Shown here: piece by piece, positions 27,666-37,056 of the stretch
Position numbering within the stretch: the stretch's first letter is position 1
Layout: each line of letters begins with the position of its first letter
DNA from: an uncultured Lachnospiraceae bacterium
Lineage (GTDB): Bacteria; Bacillota; Clostridia; Lachnospirales; Lachnospiraceae
DNA: 64,000 bases
Assembly (NCBI GenBank): GCA_949948735.1
Contig: CATLGV010000003.1
Location: 1 to 64,000, forward strand
Direction: 5' to 3'
Notes under the pieces: model-generated
What the model saw: the letters and a program-made list of their open reading frames with translations, nothing else
The model's database searches: none
What the model was told of the DNA's origin: nothing
Translations under genes and position numbers: made by a program

Positions 27666-28430
27666 ATGAAAAACAACATTTTGAAACAATGCGTGGCTGC
27701 CATTCTGGCTGTCTGTGTACTGTCGACAGGCATAACCGTCAGCGCCGCGCAAAGCGCTCCCAACCCGGACAGTATTGCGCAGAGCCTGTACGGGGACGTC
27801 AATGATCCGGCCGTTCCGACGCCGCCCGGCGCCGCATCCGTGCCCTACGATCAGTACCTGGGCGCCCTGCTTGACGTCTTCTACCGCAATGATTCCCGGG
27901 CGTTTGTCGCGCTGGGCCTTGGCACCGCGGAGGAGGCCGCCCTGCTCTATAACTCGGTTCTCGATTCCGAACTGATCAGCCTGGAGCTTGACAATTTTAT
28001 CGGCATGGAATGTCCGGAAGCGCTTGAGAACGATTTTCGTACTGCCATGATGCAGATGCTTGGCGGCGCACGCTACGCGGTAGCCGGCTGTGAGCTGCAG
28101 GCGGACGGTACCTATCAGGTAACCATCGTCTATGAACAAATGATCATCTTTGAGCCTCTGATGAATCTGTATATTGTCATCGTTACGGACATGGCCACAA
28201 AATGGTTTGACGGCTCCGTTCCGTTCCCAAGCGATGAAGAAATGATGATACAGCTGCTGGCGGCGCTCTGCAGCTCTCTGAACGTATGCCTTCAGAATGT
28301 CACGTACGCGCCTCCCGCTCTTACAACCGTTTCCATAGAGCCTGTCGACGGCGCTTATTACCCGAATCTGGATGACATTTCAAGACTCCAGGCACTGCTG
28401 TTTGATACGGATGCCGTAATGGATTTCTGA
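27666..28430 (+). CDS. Exported protein of unknown function
   Basis: A 254-residue protein I do not recognise. The first 27 residues are a signal peptide (MKNNILKQ, a hydrophobic core AAILAVCVLS, then TVSA cleavage). The mature part is acidic, with no membrane helix or repeat. A segment of about 60-200 reads like an all-helical small domain (YDQYLGALLDVFYRND; ALLYNSVLDSELISLELD) followed by beta strands (YQVTIVYEQMIIFEPLM). Charge and composition suit a secreted protein. AAGGAGG precedes the ATG, and TATAAT at 27609-27614 may be its -10. It is one of few plus-strand genes and faces rlmN across a shared terminator. Confidence 0.75.
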   Translation: MKNNILKQCVAAILAVCVLSTGITVSAAQSAPNPDSIAQSLYGDVNDPAVPTPPGAASVPYDQYLGALLDVFYRNDSRAFVALGLGTAEEAALLYNSVLDSELISLELDNFIGMECPEALENDFRTAMMQMLGGARYAVAGCELQADGTYQVTIVYEQMIIFEPLMNLYIVIVTDMATKWFDGSVPFPSDEEMMIQLLAALCSSLNVCLQNVTYAPPALTTVSIEPVDGAYYPNLDDISRLQALLFDTDAVMDF

Positions 28431-28461
28431 GGAAGCGCTTTCATCAGCGTTTCCCCAAACC

Positions 28462-28508
28462 AAAAGCCGGAAAGCAATAAGTCGTATGGCTTATTGCTTT
28501 CCGGCTTT
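28462..28508. terminator. Bidirectional terminator between exported-protein gene and rlmN
   Basis: AAAGCCGGAAAGCAATAAG pairs perfectly with CTTATTGCTTTCCGGCTTT around a TCGTATGG loop, with T runs on both strands. The stop codon of rlmN (28491) lies inside the right arm, so the hairpin also encodes the last residues of RlmN. Confidence 0.9.
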
Positions 28509-29546
28509 TTCATCCGCATATCTGCGCCGCAGCTGTCCGCAGGCCCCGCTGATGTCCCGTCCAAGCTCCCTGCGGACAGTCGCCTGAATATGATTTTGCT
28601 CCAGCTTCTCCCGAAACCGCAGCACCGCCCTGCGCTCCGACTGCACATAATCCCGCTCCTCTATCGGATTTACCGGTATCAGGTTTACATGACAGTTGAG
28701 CCCTCTCAGCAGTCCGCAGAGGGCCGCAGCATCCGCATCCGTATCGTTTACGCCGCCCACAAGGCTGTACTCAAAGGTAATCCTGCGCCCCGTCTGCTCA
28801 AAATAATACCGGCATGCGCTTATCACCTCTTCAAGCCGGTACCGCTTTGCTACCGGCATCAGCGCCTCACGCTTCTCCTGCGTCGCGCCGTGCAGCGACA
28901 ACGCCAGCGTTATCTGCAGGCGCTCGTCTGCAAGACGCCGCATATTCTCCACCAGTCCGCAGGTAGATACCGTAATATTGCGCTGGCTGATATGCAGGCC
29001 GTTCTCATCGGTCAAAAGCTGTAAAAACCGCAGCAGATTGTCATAATTGTCCAGCGGCTCCCCCGTCCCCATAACGACTACATTCGATACGCGCTCCCCC
29101 GTGCTGCGCGCTATCGCGTATATCTGGTCGAGCATCTCCGACGGCTCAAGCCCCCGCTCCAGTCCGTCCAATGTGGACGCACAGAACCGACAGCCCATGC
29201 GGCAGCCTACCTGCGACGAAATGCAGACCGAGTTGCCGTGACGATATTTCATCCACACGCTCTCCACCCGGTTGCCGTCCGCAAGCGCAAACAAGAACTT
29301 CTTTGTCCCGTCAATCCGGGAGGTCTGCACCGTCACCGCCGACAATGCGGTATAAGCATATTCCCGCTCCAGCTTTTCCTTCAGGCTTTTTGGAATATTC
29401 GTCATTTCATCATACCCGCGCGCAAGCCGGACATGCATCCATTCATAGAGCTGCTTTGCGCGGAACGCCTTCTCGCCGAGCCGCTGCATCTGCGCGGTCA
29501 GCTCCTCCAGCGAAAGCGATTTGATATCCAGTTTATTGAGTTCCAT
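28491..29546 (-). CDS. rlmN: 23S rRNA/tRNA (adenine-C2) methyltransferase RlmN
   Basis: A radical-SAM enzyme that methylates A2503 of 23S rRNA and A37 of some tRNAs. The 351 residues have the Fe-S motif in QVGCRMGCRFCAS, the SAM-binding GTGEPLDNYDN, and the C-terminal Cys region. The start is placed at MELNKLDIKSLS (29546), with GGAGG upstream; a 28-codon extension is not family-like. It follows rsmB with a gap of 141 bp. The last codons form part of the terminator. Confidence 0.96.
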   Translation of the reverse strand: MELNKLDIKSLSLEELTAQMQRLGEKAFRAKQLYEWMHVRLARGYDEMTNIPKSLKEKLEREYAYTALSAVTVQTSRIDGTKKFLFALADGNRVESVWMKYRHGNSVCISSQVGCRMGCRFCASTLDGLERGLEPSEMLDQIYAIARSTGERVSNVVVMGTGEPLDNYDNLLRFLQLLTDENGLHISQRNITVSTCGLVENMRRLADERLQITLALSLHGATQEKREALMPVAKRYRLEEVISACRYYFEQTGRRITFEYSLVGGVNDTDADAAALCGLLRGLNCHVNLIPVNPIEERDYVQSERRAVLRFREKLEQNHIQATVRRELGRDISGACGQLRRRYADEKAGKQ

Positions 29547-29687
29547 ATCCGCCGCGCCTCCGTTATCCTTTATTCCCGCGAGCAATGAGTCAAAGTCCGA
29601 AAGGACCTTGACGAATGCCGCGAGGGTCAAATGCCCCGCTGCTTGCGGCGGGGTATCTGACTCCCGCCTGTCGCCGGCGTCCTCACA

Positions 29688-31049
29688 TTATTTCGCAAAT
29701 ACACTGATAAAAAAGCCGTCCGTATCATGTATCCCCGGCAGCAGCTGCAGCCAGCCCTTCCCGGTGGTCTCCGAATGCAAAGCCGCCGGCAGCGCGTCAT
29801 TTAACGACACCGGTGTCAGATTTAATTCGTTCTTTATCCACTCAAAATGCTTCTCATTCTCTTCCCGATTGATCGTACAGGTACTGAAAAGCAGCCTGCC
29901 GCCCTCCCTGAGATATGCCGCGGCAGTCCTCAATATCCGCTCCTGCAGCGCTGTAAGCTCTGCGACCGAGTCCGGCGTCACCTTATATTTGATATCCCGC
30001 TTTTTGCCGATTACGCCAAGCCCCGAGCAGGGCACGTCCGCAATCACAATATCCATCCTTCCCGTAAGCGCCGCATCCGGCTGCACGGCATCCCATACCT
30101 GCGCGGAAGCCTTCGTCAGCCGGCAGCGCCGAAAGCTTTCCGCCATAACCTGAACCTTATTGTCCGAAATATCCCGCGCAATGATCGAATAGTCCGTAAT
30201 GCCTGCCGCCTCCAGCAAATCCGCGGCCAGCACGCTTTTTCCGCCGGGCGCCGCGCACAAATCCAATACCCGCAGCGGCCCCTCCTGCTCCTGCAGGCCA
30301 AGCGCCTCCACCGCAAGCATGGAGCCGACATCCTGTATCACAAACGCGCCCTCCTCATAGCCGGGAAGCTGCGTCATGTCATCGGTCCGCAGCACCCTGT
30401 ACGCATACGGAAGATAAGGATGCGGCCCAATAACGCCGCCCTGCCGCTCCAGGGCTGCCCGCACCGCCGCAATATCGTCCGCCATACGCTCCGGCCGCCG
30501 GAAGCGGACCGTCACCGGATGCTCCGCCAAAAGTCCCGCCAGAAGCGTCCTGGTCCGCTCTTCTCCCAGCTGCTCCTCCCACAGCGACACCAGCCACGCC
30601 GGCATGGAATACGCAACGGACAGATTCGGATATGTGATCGTATCTTTATTTCTTGCAACGGTTCTGAGCACGCCGTTGACAAAGCCCTTGAGCGAAGAAA
30701 ATCCCTTCTTCTGCGCAAGCTTTACCGCCTCGTTGCAGGCCGCCGCGTCCGGCACGCTGTTCATATACAGGATCTGATACGTCCCCATCCGCAGGATTGC
30801 CCGAATCTGCGGCTTCATTTTGTCCGTCTTTACCCTGGCGTACTGATCAATCACAAAGTCCAGCGTGAGCATCCGCTCCAGCGTCCCCTCAAAAAGCCGT
30901 TTGATAAAGGACTTCTCCTGCTGCGAAAGATAATTGTATTTATTCAGCACATCGCGCACCGCTATATGCGAATACACCCTGCCGTTTCGGTCTTCCGTAA
31001 CCTCCAGCAGCAGCTCCAGCACCAGCAGCCGGCTGTTTACTTCCTGCAT
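29688..31049 (-). CDS. rsmB: 16S rRNA (cytosine-967-C5) methyltransferase RsmB
   Basis: Methylates C967 in 16S rRNA. The 453 residues combine an N-terminal NusB-like RNA-binding domain (about 1-140) with a SAM methyltransferase domain. The SAM loop is VLDLCAAPGGKSVLAADLL. The two catalytic Cys are in ADVPCSGLGVIGK and FSTCTINREENE. It starts 15 bp after the zinc metallopeptidase gene, within the conserved def-fmt-yugP-rsmB-rlmN order. Confidence 0.96.
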   Translation of the reverse strand: MQEVNSRLLVLELLLEVTEDRNGRVYSHIAVRDVLNKYNYLSQQEKSFIKRLFEGTLERMLTLDFVIDQYARVKTDKMKPQIRAILRMGTYQILYMNSVPDAAACNEAVKLAQKKGFSSLKGFVNGVLRTVARNKDTITYPNLSVAYSMPAWLVSLWEEQLGEERTRTLLAGLLAEHPVTVRFRRPERMADDIAAVRAALERQGGVIGPHPYLPYAYRVLRTDDMTQLPGYEEGAFVIQDVGSMLAVEALGLQEQEGPLRVLDLCAAPGGKSVLAADLLEAAGITDYSIIARDISDNKVQVMAESFRRCRLTKASAQVWDAVQPDAALTGRMDIVIADVPCSGLGVIGKKRDIKYKVTPDSVAELTALQERILRTAAAYLREGGRLLFSTCTINREENEKHFEWIKNELNLTPVSLNDALPAALHSETTGKGWLQLLPGIHDTDGFFISVFAK

Positions 31050-31064
31050 AGCCGTCCAACCTTT

Positions 31065-31766
31065 CTAATCGTTATTCCTTCTTCCGAAAAGCATAATCAA
31101 CCGCAGCAGCTGTAAGATGGACGCCGCGGCGGCAGCGACATACGTAAACGCAGCTGCCCGCAGTACCTTTGCGCTCTTGGCGCGCTCCTCATGGCTCACA
31201 ATTCCGTACTCCTCGATGCAGACAAGCGCCCTGCTTGACGCGTTAAATTCCACCGGGAGCGTCACAATCTGGAACAGCACCGCCAGCGCAAACACCCAGA
31301 TACCGATTTGCACCAGCACCATGTTGCTCCCCAGCAGAATGCCAAGCAGAATAATCGGGATGCCAAGCTTCGAGCCGATATTGGCCGCCGGAACGAGCGC
31401 CGTCCGGATATTTAACGGCCCGTAACTCTCGTGATGCTGTATCACATGTCCGCACTCATGTGCGGCAACGCCGATTGCCGCAACGGAGGTAGACCCGTAC
31501 ACGCTGTCGGAAAGCCTTACGACCTTCCTCGACGGGTCATAATGATCGGTCAGCTCTCCCCGTATATGCTCCACCCGCACATCGTGAATACCCTTATACC
31601 GGAGAATCGCCTCCGCCGCCTGCGCACCCGTCATACCCGAGCCGCTTCGCACCTTTGCATACTTATTGAAAGTCGAATTCACTTTAAACGACGCCCACAT
31701 TGACAACACTGCCCCGATTAATACCAGGATATAAGTCGGGTCAAAAAAACCATAATAATACGGCAT
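31065..31766 (-). CDS. YugP-type zinc metallopeptidase
   Basis: A 233-residue membrane protein of the YugP (peptidase M-like, DUF2265) family. AHECGHVIQHHESY gives the HExxH zinc motif. About four hydrophobic segments flank it (YILVLIGAVLSMWASF; VLFQIVTLPVEFN; FTYVAAAAASILQLLRL). The physiological substrate is unknown. The ATG at 31766 follows AGGAGTAAGG; the 13-codon extension lies in the fmt gap. It sits between fmt (5 bp) and rsmB (15 bp). Confidence 0.9.
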   Translation of the reverse strand: MPYYYGFFDPTYILVLIGAVLSMWASFKVNSTFNKYAKVRSGSGMTGAQAAEAILRYKGIHDVRVEHIRGELTDHYDPSRKVVRLSDSVYGSTSVAAIGVAAHECGHVIQHHESYGPLNIRTALVPAANIGSKLGIPIILLGILLGSNMVLVQIGIWVFALAVLFQIVTLPVEFNASSRALVCIEEYGIVSHEERAKSAKVLRAAAFTYVAAAAASILQLLRLIMLFGRRNND

Positions 31767-31771
31767 ATTCC

Positions 31772-32713
31772 TTACTCCTTTCCCAAACGCATGCCCGGCT
31801 GCCACGGATTGCCGAGCAGAAATGTTTTTGTATCCATTCGTTTCTTTCCCTCCAGCTGAAGTGCAGACACCCGGAGGACGCCCCTCCCGCAGGCCACGTC
31901 AAAGCTGTCCTTTGCCACCGAAAGGATTGTCCCCGGCGGCGCCTGCCGCGCGCACTGCGTGTCCACAGCATCGCAGTCCCACAGCTTTACGCTCTTTCCC
32001 TGATAAAAGGTGTACGCGCTCGGCCACGGATTCAGGCCTCTCACCAGACGCTCAATCGTGACCGCGTCCCTGCTCCAGTCAATTTCCCCCGACGCCTTGT
32101 CCAGCTTCTTTGCATAGCTCGAAAGGCTTTCATCCTGCTTCACGGGCGTAAGCTCTCCGCGCTCAAGCTTTGGCAGCGTCTCGACAATCAGCTCCGCACC
32201 CGCTTCAGAAAGCTTCCCGTACAGCGTTTCGGCGGTCTCCCTGGGGGCAATCGGCACAACCTTCATGGTAAGAATATCCCCGGTATCAACGCCCTCGCCC
32301 ATCTGCTGAATCGTCACGCCGGTTTCCTGCTCCCCGTCGAGAATACACTGGTTGATCGGCGCCGCGCCCCGGTACTTCGGCAGCAGGGATGCATGGATGT
32401 TCACGCACCCCAGCCGCGGCATATCGAGGAGTTCCCTGGACAAAATCTGCCCGAACGCGACTACGACAAAAAGGTCCGCCTCGTATTGCCGCAGCGCCGC
32501 AGCTGCCTCCGGTTCCCTGATTTTTACCGGCTGCAGTACCGGAATGCCGTATTGCAGCGCGCATTCCTTCACAGGCGGAAACTGCGCCTGCCCGCTTCGT
32601 CCTTTTGCCTTGTCCGGCTGTGTGACGACTGCCGCCACCTCATATCCCGCACGGACAATCGCCTCCAAAATCCGTTTCGCCAAATCCGGCGTTCCCATAA
32701 AAATGATTTTCAC
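31772..32713 (-). CDS. fmt: Methionyl-tRNA formyltransferase
   Basis: Adds a formyl group to initiator Met-tRNA. The 313 residues begin MKIIFMGTPDLAKRIL. The 10-formyl-THF site is in FVVVAFGQILSRELLDMP, and NIHASLLPKYRGAAPIN supplies the catalytic Asn/His region, with MGEGVDTGDIL. A C-terminal OB-like tRNA-binding domain follows. It lies next to def, whose product removes the same formyl group. Confidence 0.97.
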   Translation of the reverse strand: MKIIFMGTPDLAKRILEAIVRAGYEVAAVVTQPDKAKGRSGQAQFPPVKECALQYGIPVLQPVKIREPEAAAALRQYEADLFVVVAFGQILSRELLDMPRLGCVNIHASLLPKYRGAAPINQCILDGEQETGVTIQQMGEGVDTGDILTMKVVPIAPRETAETLYGKLSEAGAELIVETLPKLERGELTPVKQDESLSSYAKKLDKASGEIDWSRDAVTIERLVRGLNPWPSAYTFYQGKSVKLWDCDAVDTQCARQAPPGTILSVAKDSFDVACGRGVLRVSALQLEGKKRMDTKTFLLGNPWQPGMRLGKE

Positions 32714-32758
32714 CTTGAACCTCCATTTAACCGCAGTCTGCCGTTTTTTCCTGCCTGC

Positions 32759-33235
32759 TTATTCCTCGTCTGCCATCTCCACGTCCACCAAATCGCCCTC
32801 TACCTTTTCGACATAGAGATGTCCGTCCAGATGCTCGATCTCATGGATAAACGCCCGCGCCAGCAGCTCCTCGCCCTCTATCTCAAACGGCTCCATACGC
32901 TCATTGAACGCGGCAACCTTTACGTAATTGGGCCGTGTAACGATACCGGACTTTCCCGGTACGCTCAGACACCCCTCGCTGCCGGTCTGTTCGCCGCTTG
33001 TCTCAACAATGCGGGGATTAATCAAAAGCACCGGATTCTCCCCCGTCGTGTCCACAACGACTATCCGCTTTAGTATGCCCACCTGAGGCGCGGCCAGTCC
33101 GACTCCGTTGGCCTCGTACATCGTCTCAAACATATCACCGATTAAGTCCTTTATCCTCGGCGTTATCTCCGTCACCTCCTTTGACACCTTGTTCAGCACA
33201 GGATCCCCTATTTCTCTGATTGTTCTGATTGCCAT
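32759..33235 (-). CDS. def: Peptide deformylase
   Basis: Removes N-formyl groups from new proteins. The 158 residues hold the three deformylase motifs: GVGLAAPQVGI, EGCLSVPG and the metal-binding HEIEHLDGHLY. The start is taken at MAIRTIREIGDPVL (33235), the usual N-terminus. A conserved leader (33236-33277) provides AAAGGAG about 15 bp upstream, rather far, so an ATG four codons earlier remains possible. Confidence 0.96.
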   Translation of the reverse strand: MAIRTIREIGDPVLNKVSKEVTEITPRIKDLIGDMFETMYEANGVGLAAPQVGILKRIVVVDTTGENPVLLINPRIVETSGEQTGSEGCLSVPGKSGIVTRPNYVKVAAFNERMEPFEIEGEELLARAFIHEIEHLDGHLYVEKVEGDLVDVEMADEE

Positions 33236-33277
33236 CTTTATAACCATGCTCCTTTCATAGCCTGCAAGTTTGGGCTG
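33236..33277 (-). repeat. Short leader repeat before def (copy A)
   Basis: On the minus strand this gap reads GGCAGCCC...GCAGGC followed by TATGAAAGGAGCA, ending at the def start. An obviously related sequence precedes the DNA-deoxyinosine glycosylase gene (51145-51182) and a looser version precedes the aldose epimerase gene near 52082-52135. It includes the ribosome-binding site. Confidence 0.45.
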
Positions 33278-33284
33278 CCCCATA

Positions 33285-35570
33285 TTAATAGCTGTTCATC
33301 GGATTAAAATCAAACTGCACGCTGTCCGTTTCCCACTGCGCCTGATTCATATAAAGCTCCAATGCATCCTTTATCTCAACAAGCACCTGATATTCTCTGT
33401 GCTTTATATAAAAAACATTCCTGTATATGTCGTTGATTCTGCCTACCGCGGCGGCGGAGGGGCCGACAAGCTGCACATCCTTCCCATCGAACGCCCGCTT
33501 TACCCTATCGGCAAGCAGCTGCGCATGCTCCGCGCCCGCCAATTCGTCCGCAGACAAGATCAGGACTGCCATCATATGCGCCGCCGGCGGATAGCGCATC
33601 AAATCCCTGTAGGCCATCTCTTCCTCATAGAAGGCCTCGTAATCCTGATGCGACGCATGCACTATCGTATAGTGCTCCGGCTGATAGGTCTGGATGACGA
33701 CCTCGCCCGCAAGCGCGCTTCGCCCCGCTCTTCCCGCCGCCTGCGTCAAAAGCTGAAAGGTGCGCTCCGCCGCCCTGTAATCGCCGGCGTAAAGCGACAT
33801 ATCCGCCGCCAGAACGCCCACAAGCGTCACCTTTGCAAAATCATGCCCCTTTACAATCATCTGCGTACCGACAAGAATATCCGCCTCCTCATTGGCAAAC
33901 TGCGACAATATTCGTTCGTAGCTGTCCTTACTGCGCGTCGTATCCGCATCCATCCGCAGAATCCGCGCCCCGGGAAAATCCCTGTGCAGAAGCTCCTCGA
34001 TTTGCTGTGTTCCCGCCCGGAAGCCCAGAATATATTTGGAGCCGCACTGCGGACACAGACGCGCCCGCTCTGCCTCATATCCGCAATAATGACACACCAT
34101 TCTGCCTTCCCGTCCGTCCCTGCCCGCATGCTCTGAAAGGGAGACGTCACAATGCGGACATTTCATCACATAGCCGCATGCCCTGCAGGAGACAAAGCCC
34201 GCATAGCCCCTGCGGTTCAGAAACAGGATGCTCTGCTCCCCCTTTTCCAGTCTGTCCGCAAGCAGCGCCTGAAGCCTTCTGCTGAAAATAGAGCGGTTCC
34301 CCTGCCGAAGCTCCTCCCGCAGATCCTCGACATAGACCTTGGGAAGCTGTCCGCCCGCAAGCCGCTCCTTCAGCTCAAACAGCCTGATCTCGCCCTTCTT
34401 CGCCCTGTAGTATGAGACCAGAGACGGCGTCGCCGAGCCCAGCAGGAGGCTTGCGCCCTTCATGCCGCAGAGAGCCTCCGCGACCTCCCTTGCGTGGTAT
34501 TTGGGCATATTCTCACTTTTATAGCTGGATTCGTGCTCCTCGTCTATGATGACCAGCCCCAGGCGTTCAAACGGCGTGAACAATGCGGAGCGCGGCCCGA
34601 TAACAATATCGATATCGCCGTTTCTGGCCCGCGCCAGCTGGTCGGAGCGCTCTCCTGCGGAAAGCCTGGAATTCATAACGGAAACCCGGCTGCCAAAGCG
34701 CCGGTAAAAGCGAAGCAGCGTCTGATACGTCAGCGCAATCTCCGGTATCAGGACAATCGCCTGTCTGCCCTGTCGGATTACCCGGTCTATCAGCTCCATG
34801 TAGACCTCCGTTTTACCGCTGCCGGTAACGCCATGCAGCAGATAGGTCTGCCGCACGCCCGCGTCAAAATCCTGCATAATCTGTGTCACAATCTCCGCCT
34901 GATGCGGGGACAGCTCCTTTTTTGTTCCCTGGGACGTCCCGGAAGGAGCCCCCTCCTGCCAGCCGTCCTCCAGCCCCTCCGGCAAGGAGCTTCTGACCGT
35001 GTTCTGCTCCCGGACCGCAATCAGTCCGTCCCGTGCCAGCGCCTGTATCGTCTGTGTGGATACATGGAGCTTACCGGTCACCAGCGCCTGCGGAAGCACC
35101 GGCTGCCCGGCCAGCGCCCGCATCAGCCTTGCCTTCGCCTTCTGCCGCTTTGCCTCATACTCCGCGCCATGCGCGAGCGCAGACGCCGCATCCACCCTGC
35201 AGCAGATTATTTTTTTAACCGCCGGCTTTAAGGTGCGCTTCACCGGAAGCACAGTCTTAAGCGCCGCTATCATCGTGGAGCCGTAATGCTCCTTGATCCA
35301 CCAGGCCAGCCGCAGTGCGTCCGCCTGCGCCCCGACGCCGTCCTCTATCACGGAATCCACCGCCTTGAGCTTCGCCTCATCGTACGCCGCGATGTCGGTG
35401 ATCTCCATCACATATCCCTTTATCCGCTTATTTCCCGCGCCAAAGGGAATCATCACAGCCGTTCCAACCGTCAGCTTTCCCTGCAGCACCTCGGGTATCC
35501 TGTACTGAAACGGCCGATCGACCTTCTCGTGGGATATATCCACAATGATATTCGCAAATCTGCCTGTCAT
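33285..35570 (-). CDS. priA: Primosomal replication restart helicase PriA
   Basis: A superfamily-2 helicase that reloads the replisome at collapsed forks. The 761 residues have an N-terminal DNA-binding domain (DISHEKVDRPFQYRIPE), Walker A in GVTGSGKTEVYMELI, DEEH in IIDEEHESSYKSEN, and two zinc pairs in CRACGYVMKCPHC and CHYCGYEAERARLCPQC. The motor core ends in QAAGRAGRS. It lies 10 bp after murE and 49 bp before def. Confidence 0.97.
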   Translation of the reverse strand: MTGRFANIIVDISHEKVDRPFQYRIPEVLQGKLTVGTAVMIPFGAGNKRIKGYVMEITDIAAYDEAKLKAVDSVIEDGVGAQADALRLAWWIKEHYGSTMIAALKTVLPVKRTLKPAVKKIICCRVDAASALAHGAEYEAKRQKAKARLMRALAGQPVLPQALVTGKLHVSTQTIQALARDGLIAVREQNTVRSSLPEGLEDGWQEGAPSGTSQGTKKELSPHQAEIVTQIMQDFDAGVRQTYLLHGVTGSGKTEVYMELIDRVIRQGRQAIVLIPEIALTYQTLLRFYRRFGSRVSVMNSRLSAGERSDQLARARNGDIDIVIGPRSALFTPFERLGLVIIDEEHESSYKSENMPKYHAREVAEALCGMKGASLLLGSATPSLVSYYRAKKGEIRLFELKERLAGGQLPKVYVEDLREELRQGNRSIFSRRLQALLADRLEKGEQSILFLNRRGYAGFVSCRACGYVMKCPHCDVSLSEHAGRDGREGRMVCHYCGYEAERARLCPQCGSKYILGFRAGTQQIEELLHRDFPGARILRMDADTTRSKDSYERILSQFANEEADILVGTQMIVKGHDFAKVTLVGVLAADMSLYAGDYRAAERTFQLLTQAAGRAGRSALAGEVVIQTYQPEHYTIVHASHQDYEAFYEEEMAYRDLMRYPPAAHMMAVLILSADELAGAEHAQLLADRVKRAFDGKDVQLVGPSAAAVGRINDIYRNVFYIKHREYQVLVEIKDALELYMNQAQWETDSVQFDFNPMNSY

Positions 35571-35580
35571 CCGTCTGTCA

Positions 35581-37056
35581 TTACCCCTGTTTTAATTCTT
35601 CCAGTATCTCTTTGATTAATACGCGTTCGTCCATAGGATATTTTTTCCCTTTGATCTCCTGGTAATCCTCATGTCCCTTTCCCGCAAGAACAATAATATC
35701 GCCCTTGCGGCCGTGCGTAATGGCATATCGAATCGCCTCCCTGCGGTCGCAGATTTCGACATACTGCCCGCTGGTTCTGGCGATTCCGGTCTTGATATCC
35801 TCTATAATATCCTGCGGCTCCTCAAAACGGGGATTATCCGATGTAATAATCGATAAATCCGCAAGCCTTCCGCTTACCTCCCCCATCTCGTAGCGTCTGA
35901 GCTTCGAACGGTTACCGCCGCACCCAAACAGGCAGACCAGCCGGTTCGGATGATATTCCCGCAGCGTGGTCAAAAGGCTCTCGAGCGCCATCGCATTATG
36001 CGCATAATCAATCATCAGCGTAAAATCCTCCGAGACCCTGACCATCTCTATCCGGCCCTTGACCGTAGCACCGGCCAGCGCCCGCTTAATGTCCTCCTCC
36101 TTCACGCCGAAATGCCTGCAGATTGCAATCGCCGTCAGCGCGTTGTACGCGCTGAACTTGCCGGGAATATCCGTCTCGATTTCCATGTCCAGCAATCCGG
36201 AAACCTTAAAATCAATGCCGAGAAACCCGGCGCCCGTCACCAGCTTTAAATCGCTTGCCCGCAAATCGGCCTCCTCGGAAAAGCCGTAGGTCTCAATCCT
36301 GCAGGTGTGATTGCGGATAATATCCTGCCAGTGCTTATCGTCGCAGTTGACAATGCCTACCCTGCACTGCCGAAACAGCATCGCCTTGCATGCCACATAA
36401 TCCTCAAAATCAGCGTGCTCATTCGGCCCGATATGGTCCGGTTCAATATTCGTAAAAATCCCGTAATCAAATACAAAGCCCTGCGTCCGATGCAGCATGA
36501 AGCCCTGTGAAGAAGCCTCCATAACCGCCACCTCGCAGCCCGCGTCCTTCATTTCCCTGAAATACCGCTGTAAGGTCAGCGCCTCCGGCGTCGTATTCAA
36601 GGCCGGTATTACCCGGTCGCCGATAATGGCCTCGATCGTTCCTACAAGCCCCACCCTGTAACCGGCCTTCTCCAGGATATATTTGACCAGATAGGCTGTC
36701 GTCGTCTTCCCCTTCGTTCCTGTCACGCCGATAATCTTCATACTGTCGGCAGGATTCCCATAATAATTTGCCGCAATAAACGCCATGGCATAGCGGGTAT
36801 CCGCTACCCTTATCACGGTAACCGCCGCGTCCTTGGGCAGGCTGACCGTGCGGCTTACCACCAGCACGCGCGCACCGCGTCCCACGACCTCGGCCGCAGC
36901 GCTGTGTCCGTCAAAATTAGCGCCCTCAATACATACAAAAAGGCAGTCCTCCACAGCCTTTCTGGAATCGTTTATTACCTCAGAAACCGCTACATCCACA
37001 CTGCCCTTGACACATTCGTACGTCAACCCCTTTAACAAATCACTGCATTTTACCAT
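35581..37056 (-). CDS. murE: UDP-MurNAc-tripeptide synthetase MurE (meso-DAP type)
   Basis: Adds the third residue to the peptidoglycan stem peptide in the cytoplasm. The 491 residues have the ATP loop GVTGTKGKTTTAYL, a carbamate-Lys region, and the substrate motif DNPRFE. That DNPR variant normally means meso-diaminopimelate rather than lysine. C-terminal VLAGKGHEDYQEI is typical. It heads the murE-priA-def-fmt-yugP-rsmB-rlmN run, apparently from a promoter at 37153-37181. Confidence 0.96.
   Translation of the reverse strand: MVKCSDLLKGLTYECVKGSVDVAVSEVINDSRKAVEDCLFVCIEGANFDGHSAAAEVVGRGARVLVVSRTVSLPKDAAVTVIRVADTRYAMAFIAANYYGNPADSMKIIGVTGTKGKTTTAYLVKYILEKAGYRVGLVGTIEAIIGDRVIPALNTTPEALTLQRYFREMKDAGCEVAVMEASSQGFMLHRTQGFVFDYGIFTNIEPDHIGPNEHADFEDYVACKAMLFRQCRVGIVNCDDKHWQDIIRNHTCRIETYGFSEEADLRASDLKLVTGAGFLGIDFKVSGLLDMEIETDIPGKFSAYNALTAIAICRHFGVKEEDIKRALAGATVKGRIEMVRVSEDFTLMIDYAHNAMALESLLTTLREYHPNRLVCLFGCGGNRSKLRRYEMGEVSGRLADLSIITSDNPRFEEPQDIIEDIKTGIARTSGQYVEICDRREAIRYAITHGRKGDIIVLAGKGHEDYQEIKGKKYPMDERVLIKEILEELKQG

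Noticed and set aside
29847..31115. 422-codon plus-strand frame opposite rsmB
   Set aside because: A shadow of rsmB caused by codon use; rich in Arg/His/Pro and without recognisable domains.
31700..33073. 457-codon plus-strand frame opposite fmt and def
   Set aside because: A shadow of two certain minus-strand genes; no ribosome site and shadow-type composition.
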